DNA of 64,000 nucleotides from Verpa conica. Taxonomy: Eukaryota; Ascomycota; Pezizomycetes; Pezizales; Morchellaceae. The DNA is taken from NCBI GenBank assembly GCA_033030425.1, contig JAUFSD010000011.1, positions 186,001 to 250,000 of the forward strand, read 5' to 3'. The notes below the pieces were generated by a model. The model was given only the letters and a program-made list of their open reading frames with translations. It ran no database searches and had not been told where the DNA came from. Shown here piece after piece: positions 33,565-43,621 of this stretch (positions are counted from its first letter, which is position 1; the number at the start of each line of letters is the position of its first letter). The position numbers and the translations under genes are program-made.

Positions 33565-34655
33565 ACGCCGCGACCGAGCTTCGCTCGGTCACGGCTACCA
33601 CCATCGGTTCCCCCATTCTCACGACTCTAGAGTTATAGCAAACCTTCGGGCGCGCTGAGACTCCATCTTACGGCAATACTGGGCACGTAGGACGGGAGTT
33701 GTTGAAGCAAACCTTTGGGCGCGCTGTAGCTTCTTTGTCGACCCAAACTTCGTTCAGGTGCCCTTCGGGGAAGTTGCGTCCACCTGCCCCCATTACCTTC
33801 GGATTTCACACTGCCAGTCTCTGTAAGCCTAGCGCTGGAACCTCTGTCAAAGTCCTCCGGAAACCCTCTCCATTCCATTTGGTTTGGATGAGCCCTTACT
33901 CGTTGCCTTCGGGCGCTCATCATGATGTTGGAGGTATCTCACCCGAGAACCAACCTCCCCACTACCAGTGAGCGGGCAGTCCCCCTCAACAACACTTTAC
34001 TTTACCGGACCAGGTAGACTCGATTCTCCAGGTCCTTTATTACATATAAACACTTTCTCCGACCGGAGAAAGTGCTCTACTTGACAGTTGGTCGACATCC
34101 GAGATCACCAACCCCTCCTTCACCTCAACGGCATACTGAATGACACCGGCCCCATGCCTTACACTACCATACTTCGGCCCCGTCCGAGCCCCTAATCTTT
34201 TTTACACCTTTGCTCTTCCTCTTTTTTACCAGATTATGTGACCGTGTCCGCTTCGGCGGGGGTAGAACACTTTTCTTGGTACCGGAGCTCCCCTAGGATG
34301 ATTATAGTCTTGAACTATAGGACGACTGGACCGGATTACATGCCAGAAATTAGCCTCTCTCGTTACTACGTCGTTGGATCGGAGGATTAGTGCTAGGAGA
34401 GTTGGGATGGGTTTACACTTGGCTTATTACATGTTCTTTCTTTGGTGTCGCTTAGTTAGTTCTATGTATTACGTTCTTTGTTGAGGTCCCTCTATGCGCT
34501 TAGTTCATAGATACCCGTTCACTCATTTTTGTTATCGGTACTCGATACCGATAGTTAGTTAGTTAGTTAGTTCGTGCCACCTAGTGGCTTACCTAGTGGC
34601 CCTTGGGGCTAGATGGGAAACAATATACTTTACTTTACTTTACTTTACTTTCTTC
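33565..34655 (+). mobile_element. NA element copy 1 (1.1-kb LINE follower)
   Basis: Starts ACGCCGCGACCGAGCTTCGC, a near-hairpin, and ends CTAGATGGGAAACAATA plus (CTTTA)n, the same 3' end as LINE1. A TTTCTTC target piece follows, then LINE3. No frame is conserved intact between the two NA copies (one is frame-shifted relative to the other). Two internal copies of GCAAACCTT(C/T)GGGCGCGCTG are present. Probably non-autonomous and moved by the LINE proteins. Confidence 0.8.
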
Positions 34656-35465
34656 TTCGTTAGGGATAAAAAAACACTCGGTATTACTCTAAGCGACGGT
34701 TACACACACCCAAACTCCCAATTTTCATAACTTCGGACATAAAACCCCGCTTTAGTTCTATCAACACTCCTCTTCAACGCTATCAGATAGCTTGAAGATA
34801 CCACTTCTTCATTATCGTGGATACCTCAGCTTTGCGTCCTGAGAGCCCATCCACCCCCCTCTACCCCCCCAAAGCGTATCTTTAGCCTTCTTCTGTCCCC
34901 AGAGAAGCGCTCCCTCAAGCGATTCGCCTCATCTCCCACTCATAGGTCTAGCTCCCCCACAAAGTTGTCTAGACAGTTCACCCTCCCATTCAGCACGGTC
35001 GGAGGACCAGACGAGACACCGGAAATCACCATCTCACCCTCCACATTCCCGGACCCCACAGCCCCCCCTATTCCAGAAGACACAATGGATGTGGAAAGTA
35101 ACCACAGTCACAGCAGCGAAGACAAGGAACCACTCCTCACTCAGGTCCTCAACCCGGACATCAACTATCTAGAGATGGAGGAAAGCGCTATCTCCAAGTC
35201 TCAAGCTTTTAACTATCTCGCCTGGCTCATCAGGAACAACACCGCGGCAGTCAGCAACGAAGTAACCAGACTTCAGAGCGAGGTCGGCTCCCTCAAAAGC
35301 ACTCTCAACTCCATTTACAACCACACCCAGAGGATCCTAACGGACCTCACTACTGCAAACAGTCTCCTTGGCGACATCAACACGAGGGTCACCGCACAAG
35401 CCTTTCCCCCACACCCTCCAAAGAATCCCCCTCACCCTAAAACACCAGCGGCCTCAAAACAGCTA

Positions 35466-35964
35466 TGGTGCGCGCAGTTATAAACCCGGACCAACATTTT
35501 GAGCCGATATTCCAACACAACTAATGGATAGAATTTTCTATAAAAACTTGGGAAACTTTCTAATATACTATTAAAGCTTCCCAAGTTTTTATAGGCCATT
35601 AGGGGCTATGGTTGTTGTGGAATAAAACCTCAATTTTAGGTGTGAAAAGTGTCATATGGAACAGTTCTCTATTATACCCAGACCATGACCAGATATACTT
35701 TGGTATATTTTTTCAGTATTATATATTAAAGTACTGTTTTTCATTCTAAAAATACTGGGGTATACTCTTTAAGTCACTGGAGATCTTTTGGAAGTGTTAT
35801 AAGAGAGTTTATATTTTTGAGGGGAAGTAGTCAACAATATTAGGCATACATGAGCATACATGAGCATACTTGGGCATACTTGGGCATACTTTGGCGCTTT
35901 TAGGCATGATAGGCGTGTTCCAAGCCCAACTTTTATTGGTCCGGGTTTAAGACCGTGCGCACCA
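35466..35964. mobile_element. TA-flanked MITE, TAGTGCGC family, copy b
   Basis: Ends TGGTGCGC…AAACCCGGACCAA are inverted at both sides (499 bp), with TA at 35464-35465 and 35965-35966. It shares internal sequence with 3804-4242. It splits the Gln-rich linker of LINE3 ORF1. Confidence 0.85.
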
Positions 35965-36536
35965 TACAACAGCAACAGCCGCAACAATCACAACAACAGC
36001 AACAAAAGCAACAGGCCTCCCAAAATACAGGCAGGAAAAGCTACGCCAGTGCTGCGGCACCCAGCAACAGCAACCCCGAAATAGAAGGAGAATGGAAAGT
36101 TTCCAAGGTTTTCAAAAAAAAGAAGGTCCCCCTCTTCAAGCCGGCCTTCTCCAAAGTCAACAGAGAGGTAGTCGTCAAAACCGCCACCAATATACCCTCC
36201 ACCATAACGGACAATGCCATTCTACACCACGTCAATAAGGGCCTGGAGCCACAACAGCAGCGAGCCCTCATGGCAAAAAAAATTGGCCCCTAAACAGTTA
36301 TAGTTACAGCCCCATTCGACCAGGACCCTCACTACCTGATGAAATGGGAACAAGAAATCAGAGACATTTTGGTCAGGTGCGGTTTGGACGTCAGTGAAAT
36401 CAAGGCCAACACCAAAACCACCAAGTTCCTCCTACACGGAGTTCCCACGGACATTGGCGCCACCCCTATGGAAGCAGGAGAAGAGGTCGCAGCCACCGTT
36501 AAAATCAACTATAAACAGTTCACTTTAGCCCAAATC

Positions 36537-37985
36537 TTTCAAGGGGGACAGCGTGAGAACAGCATGACCACAGGACACAACTAACTTAATGGCAAGGCAA
36601 CTATCCGCTGCAAGCAAAATACCAAGAGTTTGTGATGTAGTCGCAGTGGGTTCAGCGATCGTGTAGCAATGTAGTAGCAGAGAGGCAGCGAGAAGAGAAA
36701 GCTTCTATTGAGTCTAACTGAAGAAAGTAAAGTAAAGTAAAGTATTTATTTTCCCATCTAGCCCCAAGGGCCACTAGGTAAGCCACTAAGTGGCACGAAC
36801 TAACTAACTAACTAACTGTCGGTATCACGACCGACAACAAAAATGAGTGAACGGGTGTCTATGAACTAAACGCATAGAGGGACCTCAACAAAGAACGTAA
36901 TACATAGAACTAACTAAGCGACACCAAAGAAAGAGCATGTAATAAACCAAGTATAAACCCATCCCAACTCTCCTAGCACTAATCCACGATCCAACGACGT
37001 AGTAACGAGAGAGGCTGATTCCTGGCGTGTAATCCGGTCCAGTCGTCCTATAGCTCAGGGCTATAATCATCCTAGGGGAGCTCCGGTACCAAGGAAAATG
37101 TTCTACCCCCGCCGAAGCGGACACGGTCACATAATCTGGTGGAAGGGGGAGAAGCAAAGGTGTAAAGAAGGTTAGGGGCTCGGGCGGGCCGAGGTATGGT
37201 AGTGTAAGGCATGGGGCCGGTGTCATTCGGTATGCCGTTGAGGTAGAGGGGGGGTTGGTGATCTCGGATGTCAACCAACTGTCAAGTGAAGCACTTTCTC
37301 CGGTCGGAGAAAGTGTTTATAAATAATAAAGGACCTGGAGAATCGAGTCTAACTGGTCCGGTAGAATAAAGTGGTGTTAAAGGGGACTGCCCGCTTGCTG
37401 GTAGTGGGGAGGTTGGTTCTCGGATGAGATACCTCCAGCTTTATGATGAGCGCCCGAGGGCAACGAGTAAGGGCTCAGCCAAACCAAATGGAATGGAGAG
37501 GATTTCCGGAGGACTTTGACAGAGGTTCCAGCGCTAGGCTTACAGAGACTGGCAGTGTGAAATCCGGAGGTAATGGGGGCAGGTGGACGCAACTCCCCGA
37601 GGGGCACCTGAACGAAGTTTGGGTCGACAAAGAAGTTACAGCGCGCCCAAAGGTTTGCTTCAACAACTCCCGTCTAACGTGCCCAGTATTGCCGTAAGAT
37701 GGAGTCTCAGCGCGCCCGAAGGTTTGCTATAACTCTAGAGTCGTGAGAATGGGGGAACCGATGGTGGTAGCCGTGACTGAGCGAAGCTCGGTCGCGGCGT
37801 AAAAAACGTTGCGTGAAGAGAAAAGAAAGAAACTATTACAGAAAGGGAGCAACGCTCCCCTTTTTATACCCCAGATCCCACTTTGTACAATACCCTTGTT
37901 CTCATCCTTGACACCTGTTACCCTACCTCCTCCTTGTATGAGTCACGTCAAGACTCACCCTGGCGCCCCCGATCGCTCCGTGAAA
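36537..37985 (+). mobile_element. S element, copy g (hosts NA copy 2)
   Basis: TTTCAAGGGGG…CTCCGTGAAA with perfect target duplication AAATC (36532-36536, 37986-37990). Disregarding S and one AAATC rejoins the LINE3 ORF1 codons GCC CAA ATC CCG TAC TGG (AQIPYW). This gives the clearest proof of the S boundaries. Confidence 0.95.
36727..37802 (-). mobile_element. NA element copy 2
   Basis: Same 1.1-kb element as 33565-34655, in reverse. The (AAAGT)n tail is at 36727-36745 and the 5' end near 37802. It lies at the fixed LINE target of S, in the same orientation relative to S as the LINEs. Includes an AACT microsatellite near 36800-36818. Confidence 0.85.
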
Positions 37986-38307
37986 AAATCCCGTACTGGC
38001 TCAGCAGGGAAGAGAACCGCAAAGAAAAAGCTCACTCCACCATGGTCATCGCCATCAACGGCACACACACCTTTGAAAGTCTGGGACTCAGATACCTGGC
38101 CATCCACAACAAATTCTGCCGTATGGAAGAATACCACCAGTACGGACCAGCCACACAGTGCAGGAAGTGCTGCAAGCTAGGACATTCCACGGCCCTGTGC
38201 AAGGAAAAAACCCCCACCTGTGCGGTCTGCGCAGGACCACACGACACCAGGCAGCACAAGTGCGAACAGTGTAAGGGAGGAAACCAGTGCACCCACACCC
38301 CCCACAG

Positions 38308-38959
38308 ATGTCGCGGGCAGCTCCGAGGATACCAACGCCACCGTCGCACGGAACAAAACCAAAACCGGACCACACCCCAGCAAGAGAGTCACCTTCGACC
38401 TCGCCCCCACTAGGCGATCGAGTCGATTGAATGCGCGCATTGTGAGCGATTTAACGGAAAGGGAATAATGGGCGCGGGAAGGCTCGTATCCACGCACGCG
38501 AGGTTGATGGGGGTTTGTGTCTCTGGCAATAAGGTTCTCCGGGCCGACGGCCCCTCGTGGTAGTTTCGGAATTTACGTAACGTTATCGTATGACCCCAGG
38601 AGCTCTTTGTACACTTTGTATGCGGTTTGTATGGGAAAGATACCTTTCTGTTGGATATGACATATCCAACAGAAACAGTGGGGGAAATTTAGTTTAGAGT
38701 GAAAAAGTTTTCTTTGGCGTTAAGGTTATTTTGGAAGCGGAGAAGAAGGGAAAAATAGGGGAAGCATATAAGGAGGGGCCTCGCCCCGAGGATTTTCTTA
38801 GGCATGCAACGTCTTGTTTATATTGTTTGGTAAAGAAATATTACAGAGTTTTTCACTTGTAATATCTTTTGTAGTAACACCGTCCATTGTCGCCGTCTCA
38901 GTCGCTGTCACCGTTCCGTTGCCTAGGCTTCACCGTACCATCCCAACCGCCCCGCCACA
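38308..38959. mobile_element. Solo LTR, family LTR1, copy b
   Basis: TGTCGCGGGCAGCTCCGAGG…CCGCCACA, 652 bp, with perfect target duplication ACAGA (38303-38307, 38960-38964). A TATA-like CATATAAGG lies near 38766. It interrupts the LINE3 ORF1 knuckle HRC|VNCN. Confidence 0.92.
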
Positions 38960-39089
38960 ACAGATGCGTCAACTGCAACACCAGCCTCCACAAGTTATCA
39001 GACCCCACGTGCCCAACCAAGGTCAAAGCTATCGCAGCTATCAGAGAAAGGAGAACCCAACCCGTGGACAACGAGATGGCTCATGAATA

Positions 39090-40384
39090 ATGGCTCCTCA
39101 CAAGCCAGGCATAGCCCTAGCGCTGCAGCTGAACTGCGCTAAGGGACAGGCCTCTACTCTTTCAGTTATTCAAAAAGCTAGCACTCAAAAAAACGTTTTT
39201 CTTTTATTTTTACAAGAACCATGGGTCTTGGAAACGGGCGCCCCACCCATCATGCAAAATTTTGATATGTTCATACTATCGGCCAACCCAAAATGCGCCA
39301 CATACATTTGCAAAGACTGGGGCCTCGCCCCCAGCATATCAATGAAAATCAAAGACTCCTTTTTGGGGGTCACCATCACTATTAACGGCACATGCATCGA
39401 ACTTTACAATCTCTACTCACCAGGCAGGTCCCACCATCTCAAGAAGATACTGCCCAACTTGCAACCAAGAGAGAATTGCTTCATTATCGGCAATTTCAAC
39501 TGTCACCACGAGTGGTGGTACAGTCACAAAACCCCACTTCATCCGGCCGTTATCAGAAACAACTCATCAGCCAGTGATATTGTAGACTGGCTCCTAAGAA
39601 AAGGCTTCCAACTACACAATAAACCAGAATACACCGATTTTTCTCGAAACGGGTGTCTCCCAAGTATTATTGATCTCACCTTTTTGAGAGGTACCCCAAA
39701 TCTGCTTGTCCAAAGCTGGGCCACCGACACCGACTCCTTACATAGATCAGATCATGCCTGCACACAAACAGCATGGCTACTGGAATCCCCAAAAGCTACA
39801 CCAAGGAGGGCCTGGAATAGAGCAGACTGGACTAGGTTTGACGCCAAAATATCAGCTATTAACTCTTCACAATTCAAGTGGAACACAGTCAAGGAAACGT
39901 CCGAGAGCGCGGACATAATTCTTGACACCATTAACAAGACAATCGAGAAGACAGTTCCCTTCAGGAAGGCCAGCAGAAAAGGCCATCCGTGGTGGAACAT
40001 ACAACTAGACGAACTCAAGAACATTGCCAGAAGGGCAACGAGAGACTACAGACACTCTCCTACGGACGAGAACAAGAGGCACAGAAACAAGGCTCAAAAC
40101 AACTGGAAAATGGAAATCAGATACGCCAGAAAGGACTTCCTAGACCAAGAACTCAGGAAAAAAGACAGCAAAGCAGTATGGAGCGCCCTAAAAGGCAGGA
40201 AAGTTCCTACCAGCATCCCGAATATACAAGGTGAAAGCACATTTGGGGGGAAAGTCCGTCTCCTAAACGAGACCTTCTTCCCCCATAATGGACGCTCTCC
40301 AGTTTCCCTTCCCCCAAATTTTATCTTCCCCCCCTTTAAAGATATTAGTAACCACTATACCCCAGTCACACCCGAGGAAGTCAA
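39090..40384 (+). pseudogene. LINE3 ORF2, endonuclease and start of RT only
   Basis: About 430 residues open: endonuclease motifs LQEPWVLETG, NFNCHHEWW (the usual GDLN reads GNFN here, so a catalytic Asp is replaced) and HRSDHAC, then the linker. The frame ends when LTR2a starts at 40385, before any RT motif. Non-functional. Confidence 0.88.
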
Positions 40385-40807
40385 TGTAAAAGTACACAAG
40401 CCCTTGCTCTAGTGGGGACAGCAGGTGATGTCTAAAGAACTGGGACACTAAGGGCACATGGACTAGAAGACTGGGAAGACTGGAACTAGAGTAGGTACTT
40501 GGTAGTAAATACAAGTTGAAGGATAGAGAGCTAAGACTAAAAACTGGGGAAATGGCTCGATACTTATAGTATAGCTGAAACATGAAAGGGAAGAGGCTGA
40601 AACGCATAGCGTGTCAGACTACATGAAACAGAAACATGATATGTGATATGAAACTAGGAGATCCTGATGGTGTGGCAAGCCACATCATCCCATACATGAA
40701 ACATAAATGAGACTAGACATGAAACTGATATGAAACAGCAAGGCTGACTGGTGGTCAAGTGACAATTTGTCACCAAGTAAGAACTGATGATTTTGTCGTT
40801 CTTGACA
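40385..40807. mobile_element. LTR-like element, family LTR2, copy a
   Basis: TGTAAAAGTACACAAGCCC…GTCGTTCTTGACA, TG…CA ends, 423 bp, very similar to 50302-50703. No target duplication: the left flank is LINE3 ORF2 and the right flank is the middle of an S element. This suggests rearrangement through the LTR. Confidence 0.75.
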
Positions 40808-41219
40808 TAGATTCAATACAAACTTTCTTCTTCGCTGCCTCTCTGCTGCCTCATCACTTTGCGATCGCTGAAACCATTTCTTACTCCACAAACCTTTGGT
40901 ATCATCAGCAAACCTGCAAGATTGCGTCAGGAGCAACTGTAGCACGGGACGCTAGTGATGCCACATTCGGCAATTGGCCGAATATGACGCTACTGTGAGG
41001 CGTCAGGGGCTCCTGACGCTCCGCTGAAGGCGTCAGAGGCTCCTGACGCAACACCAAAGACTCCTGATGCCTCTGACGCTTTCTGGTAGGCTTCCTGACA
41101 TTCTCTGGTGCTGCTTGGTACTGTCACACTCTTGTCACAGTCACATCACAGAAGTACTAGTACGGTTCTCAATTATTTTATTATATGCTATCTAATATGT
41201 ACAAAATATCCCTAATTCG

Positions 41220-41937
41220 CTTGTCCTCAGCACCTGCTTGTCACCCTAACGGTCTCGAGGATCCTGCTGCTGCTGCTTAGTAGGTCCTCCTGCTGTCGCT
41301 TGGGGGGGGTCTCGAGGGTCTTGCTGGTACTGCTTAGGAGGTCTTGCTGCTGTCGCCTGGAGGGGGTCTCGAGAGTCCTGCTGCTGTCGCTTAGTGGGTC
41401 CTGCTGCTGTCGCCTGGAGGGTCTTGAGGACCCTGCTACTGTCGCTTAGGGAGTCCTGCTGCTGTCGCCTGGGGGGGGGTCTCGAGGGTCTTGCTGCTGC
41501 TGCTTAGGAGGTCTTGCTGCTGTCACCTGGAGGGTCTTGAGGACCCTGCTACTGTCGCTTAGGAGTCCTCCTGCTGCTGTCGCTTAGGAGGTCCTGCTGC
41601 TGTCGCCTGGAGGGTCTTGCTGCTGCTGCTTAGAAGGTCTTGCTGCTGTCCCTTAGGGGGTCGTGCTGCTGTCGCCTGGAGGGTCTCGAGGACCCTGCTG
41701 CTGTCGCTTAGGGGGTCTTGCTGCTGCTGCTTAGGAGGTCCTGCTGCTGTCGCTTAGGAGGTCTTGCTACTACTACTTAGGAGGTCTTGCTGCTGTCGCC
41801 TGGAGGGTCTTGCTGCTGTCGCTTAGGAGGTCTTGCTGCTGTCGCTTAGGGGGTTTTGCTGCTGTCGCCTGGGGGTCTCAAGGGTCTTGCTGCTACTGCT
41901 TAGGAGGTCTTGCTGCTGTCGCCTGGAGGGAGTCTCA
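41220..41937. repeat. CTG-rich minisatellite in X, left part
   Basis: Variants of TCCTGCTGCTGTCGCTTAG with G-runs and interspersed GTCTCGAGGG are repeated some 25-30 times, unit about 23-36 bp. The array resumes at 45838 after the nested S, so it predates that insertion. Long frames here are repeat artefacts. Confidence 0.85.
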
Positions 41938-41952
41938 TTTCAAGGGGGACAG

Positions 41953-42310
41953 CATCAGCAAACTTGAAGGTTTCTCTCAGATGCATCAGATGCATCTGAG
42001 GCTTAGGATACAGTTGGTGGAATTCGACGATCAGGAGACGGGATATGTCTCAGGGACACTCGGCTAGCTGTCAGAGCTCTCAGGAGAGCCTCAGAGGCTC
42101 CCATAGTCAACTCTGGAGACGTCAGGAAACGTCAGGGGATTCTATAGACGTCTCTGGGAGGGCCTTGCTAGTCACATTGGTAGTCACGCTGGTAGTCACA
42201 GTTCGGAGTCTTCAAAATTTTATTTATTTTACTATGTACATTTTCTAGTCTATATACAAAATACTACTGCTTTACCCCCCTCCCCACCTGCCCCCTGCCT
42301 GCCTGCCTGC

Positions 42311-42343
<33 letters not shown>

Positions 42344-43447
42344 GCCTGCTGTCGTGCTGGGAGTCGTCTGGGGGTCACGTCCGAACATAGGACACGGGGG
42401 GTTCGTACAGTCACGGGTAGGTTGTTCGCTTGGTGGCCCGGAGGCTGCTGGAGGTGCTAGAGGCTTGCTGGAGGTCCTGGGGGGGGTCCTAGGGGGTCTG
42501 CGGCTGCTGTCGCGCTGGGGGTTCTCTAGAGGTCACGTCAACACGTCGGACATGGGGGGTTTGTACCTCGACTGGTAGGTTATTCGCTTGGTAGCCCGGA
42601 GGCTGCTGAAGCCTTGCTGGAGGTCCTAGGGGGTCCTGCTGCTGCTGTCGCGCTGGGGGTCCTTGGGGGGTCGCGTCGACGCGTCGGACAGAGGGGGTTC
42701 GTACCTGGACGGGTAGGTTGTTCACTTGGTGGCCCGGAGACTGCTGAAGGCTGCTGGAGCCTTGCTGGAGGTCCTAGGGGGGTCCTGCTGCAGCTGTCAC
42801 GCTAGGGGTTCTCTGGGGGGTCACATTGACGCGTTAGACACGGAGTGTTTGTACCCGTACGTTGTTTGTTGGTGGCTCAGGGCCACCAGAGGCAGGCAGG
42901 CAGGCTTTGCTGGAGGAGGTTCTCGTGATTCTGAATAAGTTGTTAGCTCTATAATAGACTGCTTCTAGGTGGGGGAAGGTAGGAGGTATGGAGTTACTGC
43001 AGGTAGGGGGTTGCTGCAGGTACGCAAGACTGTGGGGACTTAGAGGATTTTGGCAAGGGTTGTGATGGGTGCAGGCCGGGTAACTGTTTAGGGACTTAGC
43101 AAATCTTAGCGAGGTGCAGGTGTTTTTTCGGAAGGAATAACCTCCAAAGCTCCGATAGTTACTATCAGTGCTTTAGAAGCCACCGTCAGGGCTTTTAAAG
43201 CTCCGTCAGACAGAGCTGCAGTAAAAAGTATCTTAGAGTTTTGGGTGCTCCAGGAGACTTTACCAGATACTTCAGGAGACTCCACCAAAGTCTCTGGAGC
43301 TTCCCGGAAGATGTCAGGAGACATCATGAGACTGGAGCTCCTAGAAGTTCTATCAGGACAGGGTGGATGCATCTGATGTACAATTTTCTAAGCCTGTATC
43401 CTGACACAGTGCTTGTCCCTCCTGATACAAATTTTAGTTTGCTGATG
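41953..43447. mobile_element. TIR element Y (1.5 kb)
   Basis: Ends CATCAGCAAACT are inverted, with a 2-3-bp duplication (AG or AGC) in S. The first ~110 bp match the end of Z at 49762-49882 in reverse. Holds the 42360-42830 minisatellite and no convincing gene. Same family as X and Z. Confidence 0.8.
42360..42830. repeat. GC-rich minisatellite in Y (about 140-155-bp units)
   Basis: Three or more units contain GGGTAGGTTGTTCGCTTGG (near 42416, 42570, 42712), CTGCTGTCGCGCTGGGGG and a GTCACGTCGACACGTCGGAC-like block. A (GCTT)n run precedes it at about 42312-42342. Confidence 0.75.
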
Positions 43448-43621
43448 AGCGTGAGGGCAGTGTGACCACAGGATACAACTAACTTGATAGCAAGTTAACT
43501 ATCTGTTACAAGCAAAATACCAAAGGTTTGTGAAGTAAGAAGTGGTTTCAGCGATCGCGAAGCGATGAAGCAGCAGAGAGGCAGCGAAAAGAAAGTTCGT
43601 ATTGAATCTAACTGAAGAGAG

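Larger units (their letters stand above)
34817..39090 (+). pseudogene. LINE3 ORF1, broken into four parts
   Basis: Coding parts: 34817-35463, 35967-36536, 37991-38307 and 38965-39090. The sequence is close to LINE2 ORF1 (TIPEDTMDVESNHS-type N-terminus, TLAQI|PYWLS core, knuckles CRKCCKLGHSTALC). The three insertions each fall inside codons that rejoin exactly. Separately, a frameshift lies in a poly-C tract near 34860, the MSRQ ATG is TTG, and CAA is TAA near 36291. It ends TAATG into ORF2. Confidence 0.88.
34656..40384 (+). mobile_element. LINE3, truncated and interrupted LINE
   Basis: A relative of LINE1/LINE2 on the plus strand. The 5' end (CGTTAGGGATAAAAAAACAC) directly follows the NA tail and a target-site piece. 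ORF1 is broken by a MITE, an S copy with NA inside, and a solo LTR. ORF2 is cut at 40384 by LTR2, so the RT is almost wholly missing. Confidence 0.9.

Noticed and set aside
33633..33971. A protein encoded by the NA element
   Set aside because: Frames on both strands look partly conserved between the two NA copies, but the sense frame is shifted in copy 2 and no domain is visible. Similarity is explained by recent common origin.
41220..41937. CRISPR-like array
   Set aside because: Units are contiguous G/C-rich minisatellite repeats without unique spacers, and the genome is eukaryotic.
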